46,601 bases of DNA. Origin: Prevotellaceae bacterium (GTDB lineage: Bacteria; Bacteroidota; Bacteroidia; Bacteroidales; Bacteroidaceae). Within the stretch, counting starts at the first letter, position 1, and the number at the start of each line of letters is the position of its first letter. The notes beneath the pieces were generated by a model, which made no database searches, was not told the DNA's origin, and was given only the letters and a program-made list of their open reading frames with translations. The stretch spans positions 1 through 46,601 of the forward strand of contig JAQXRI010000019.1 of assembly GCA_029218445.1 (NCBI GenBank), written 5' to 3'. Below are positions 45,122 to 46,601 of this stretch, in pieces. Made by a program: the position numbers and the translations under genes.

Positions 45122-45343
45122 ATGCTTTTAAATAGATTCTCTATTATTTGTTGCCTTATCCTCTTCTTGCTTGGAGGGGGTAGTGTAAGTCTTACAGCTG
45201 AGTCCTGGAGTTGTCCGACGGAAAAGTCAAGTGGCTTTTTGCCGGATGTCTTCGGCATTCAGTCTTTCTCTTGTCTTATTTCTAAATGCCTTTTTCCTGC
45301 TCATTCATGCGCGGGAAGCCTATGCTGTGGATTTCTAAATTAA
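45122..45343 (+). CDS. Possible small Cys-rich secreted peptide
   Basis: This 73-residue ORF begins about 28 nt after the predicted transcript start and ends 14 nt before the clostripain-like gene. Residues 1-27 look like a signal peptide (MLLNRFSIICCLILFLLGGG, then SVSLTAE). The remaining 46 residues hold six Cys among many Ser, Phe and Leu. The layout fits a small secreted peptide translated together with the protease. It could also be an untranslated leader with a chance open frame. No family is recognised. Confidence 0.35.
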   Translation: MLLNRFSIICCLILFLLGGGSVSLTAESWSCPTEKSSGFLPDVFGIQSFSCLISKCLFPAHSCAGSLCCGFLN

Positions 45344-45357
45344 AATACTAAGATAAT

Positions 45358-46601
45358 ATGAAACAGATTCTTTTTTTTCCAATGATTGCCATTGCCCTGC
45401 TCATGGCGTCATGTACAGTGAGTGACAACCCGTCTGACACACCCATAACCCCGCCTGAAAAAGAACAGGCCGAATATACCCTGCTGTTTTACGGCATGGG
45501 AGGCGGCAGCAATTCCGGAAGCAGCGTGCTCGACGGCGACATCGTGGCAGGCAACATCTACGACATGGTCGAGGCCTACAGCGACTTTGCCGACAAGGGC
45601 AATGTTGTGATAAGCTACAAGTTCTCGCCGGCTTTTCGCGACTCCGTCTATTCGCAATACACACTTGCCGGCACGCCTGTTGAGGCAGGACAGAAGTCGT
45701 TTGAAGACTACAAGGGCCAAACCTACCGCTTCGCCCTCGAGAAGGGAAAGGACATTATAGAGTCGTTCTCTGACGACAATGTCTATGGCCCAATGGAGAG
45801 CGACTACGCCAACCCCGACTCGCTCACCAACTTCATCAACTGGGCCGTGAAGGAATACCCCGCCAAGAAGTACATCCTCGTACTTTCTGACCACGGCGGC
45901 GGCTACATGCCACATTACGACCTCCAGTACAACAAGACGCGCGACATCATGAACGAGGCTACCTACGGAACGTCGTTCAGCGTACATTCGCTGAAGTATG
46001 CCCTGCAGAGAGCCAACGTCCACTTCGACGCCCTCTACTTCGACGCCTGTCTTATGAACTCGTTGGAGTATCTCTATGAACTGAAGAACCAGACCGACTA
46101 CTTCATCGCCTCCACCTTCCTCGTTCCCGGCGTTGGCGGCGACTATCAGGCACTGTTGGAGCTGCTTGGCTCGAACGACAACCTCGAGAGTGCGCTGAGC
46201 CAATATCCCGACCGCCTCGTAAAGTTCTGGGACTACTACAATTGCGGTAATTACAACGACGTTACCGTAACCCGTAGCAGCATGCTCGACGCATACGGCA
46301 GCGTGCTGAAGGAGTTTACCAGCAGCCTGTGCGACCTCTACCAGAATGGCACCGAGGATGAAAAGTATATAATTGAAAGTGTCACCCGCAACTGGACCTT
46401 CCGAGTTCTCAACAGCACTTCAAGCTACCTGTTAAAGAACTATGTCGATGACATCTTGTCGTTATTGGACGACTCTTTCCCGCAAGACTTGTATTATCGT
46501 TACCAGTCGGCCCACGACAACACCATCGTCAGCACAGCCACAAGTCCATACTTCACACGCCATGACTTCGCCATCGACCACAGCGTATTGATGGGTGCCG
46601 A
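45358..46601 (+). CDS. Clostripain-family (C11) cysteine protease lipoprotein, 3' end missing
   Basis: The frame is open from ATG 45358 to the window edge (414 residues seen). The lipoprotein signal is MKQILFFPMIAIALLMASC, with Cys at 19. The catalytic pair of clostripain-type proteases is visible: His in LVLSDHGGGYMP at about 176-187 and Cys in LYFDACLMNSLEYLYEL at about 224-240. Between them the sequence follows the caspase-like fold. Surface lipoproteins of this family cleave after basic residues or take part in maturation of other proteins. The upstream promoter at 45056 should drive it. The real C-terminus lies beyond 46601. Confidence 0.92.
   Translation, partial: MKQILFFPMIAIALLMASCTVSDNPSDTPITPPEKEQAEYTLLFYGMGGGSNSGSSVLDGDIVAGNIYDMVEAYSDFADKGNVVISYKFSPAFRDSVYSQYTLAGTPVEAGQKSFEDYKGQTYRFALEKGKDIIESFSDDNVYGPMESDYANPDSLTNFINWAVKEYPAKKYILVLSDHGGGYMPHYDLQYNKTRDIMNEATYGTSFSVHSLKYALQRANVHFDALYFDACLMNSLEYLYELKNQTDYFIASTFLVPGVGGDYQALLELLGSNDNLESALSQYPDRLVKFWDYYNCGNYNDVTVTRSSMLDAYGSVLKEFTSSLCDLYQNGTEDEKYIIESVTRNWTFRVLNSTSSYLLKNYVDDILSLLDDSFPQDLYYRYQSAHDNTIVSTATSPYFTRHDFAIDHSVLMGA

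Noticed and set aside
45409..46203. Long minus-strand ORF opposite the clostripain-like gene
   Set aside because: The plus-strand frame has a lipobox and protease motifs; the minus frame is a codon-bias shadow rich in Val.

Overview
The window looks like chromosome of a Bacteroidales bacterium, most likely Prevotella or a close relative. The signs are a SusC/SusD pair, BACON-like domains, lipoproteins with short lipoboxes, the DUF1599-DoxX-tpiA-SPOR-folE gene order, and several promoters of the Bacteroidetes type (TTTG, about 20 nt, TAnnTTTG). No rRNA, tRNA or CRISPR array was seen.

Positions 1-16383 hold the most unusual part: a run of at least 14 same-strand genes, almost all 5-45 nt apart or overlapping, that reads like one operon for Ser/Thr phospho-signalling. 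It encodes three Hanks-type kinases, two PP2C phosphatases, two zinc-ribbon/FHA proteins (plus an FHA domain inside one kinase), an ECF-like sigma factor overlapping an anti-sigma-like protein, a membrane protein with an EF-hand-like loop, and several exported proteins: a novel secreted protein, a small lipoprotein, a BACON-like protein and a serpin-family lipoprotein. One kinase is fused to FHA and DUF805 domains. A second carries about 815 residues of YD-like repeats outside the membrane. The third has HRDID in place of HRDxK. The arrangement suggests sensing at the envelope, phosphorylation and dephosphorylation inside, FHA readout and a transcriptional output. No secretion-system genes accompany it, so I regard it as a candidate undescribed signalling system.

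Positions 16384-19740 look like a remodelled junction: a small orphan ORF, a strong hairpin resembling the signal-peptide coding sequence of the porin-like gene 2.5 kb away, an ATPase of the DUF234 type with its own promoter and palindrome, a fragment of an AMP-forming ligase lacking both ends, a tandem repeat, and a porin-like gene with a good promoter.

Positions 19814-29502 are mostly housekeeping: tadA, then on the minus strand a DUF1599-DoxX-tpiA-SPOR-folE-membrane protein operon, a ThiF-family protein without zinc cysteines followed by a coiled-coil lipoprotein, a PAP2 phosphatase with a beta-barrel-like tail, and a divergent CCA-adding enzyme. A purine-rich GGAGTTAA repeat recurs in three intergenic regions (22917, 26085, 31036).

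Positions 29824-36776 hold a tripartite RND efflux operon and a stand-alone LpxA homologue ending at a strong terminator. Positions 36874-42661 (minus) hold SusD, an unusually short SusC and a membrane-anchored AraC-type regulator. The right end has an AAA-ATPase/PD-(D/E)XK-type protein (minus), a shared divergent promoter region, a possible small Cys-rich secreted peptide, and a clostripain-family lipoprotein cut by the window edge.
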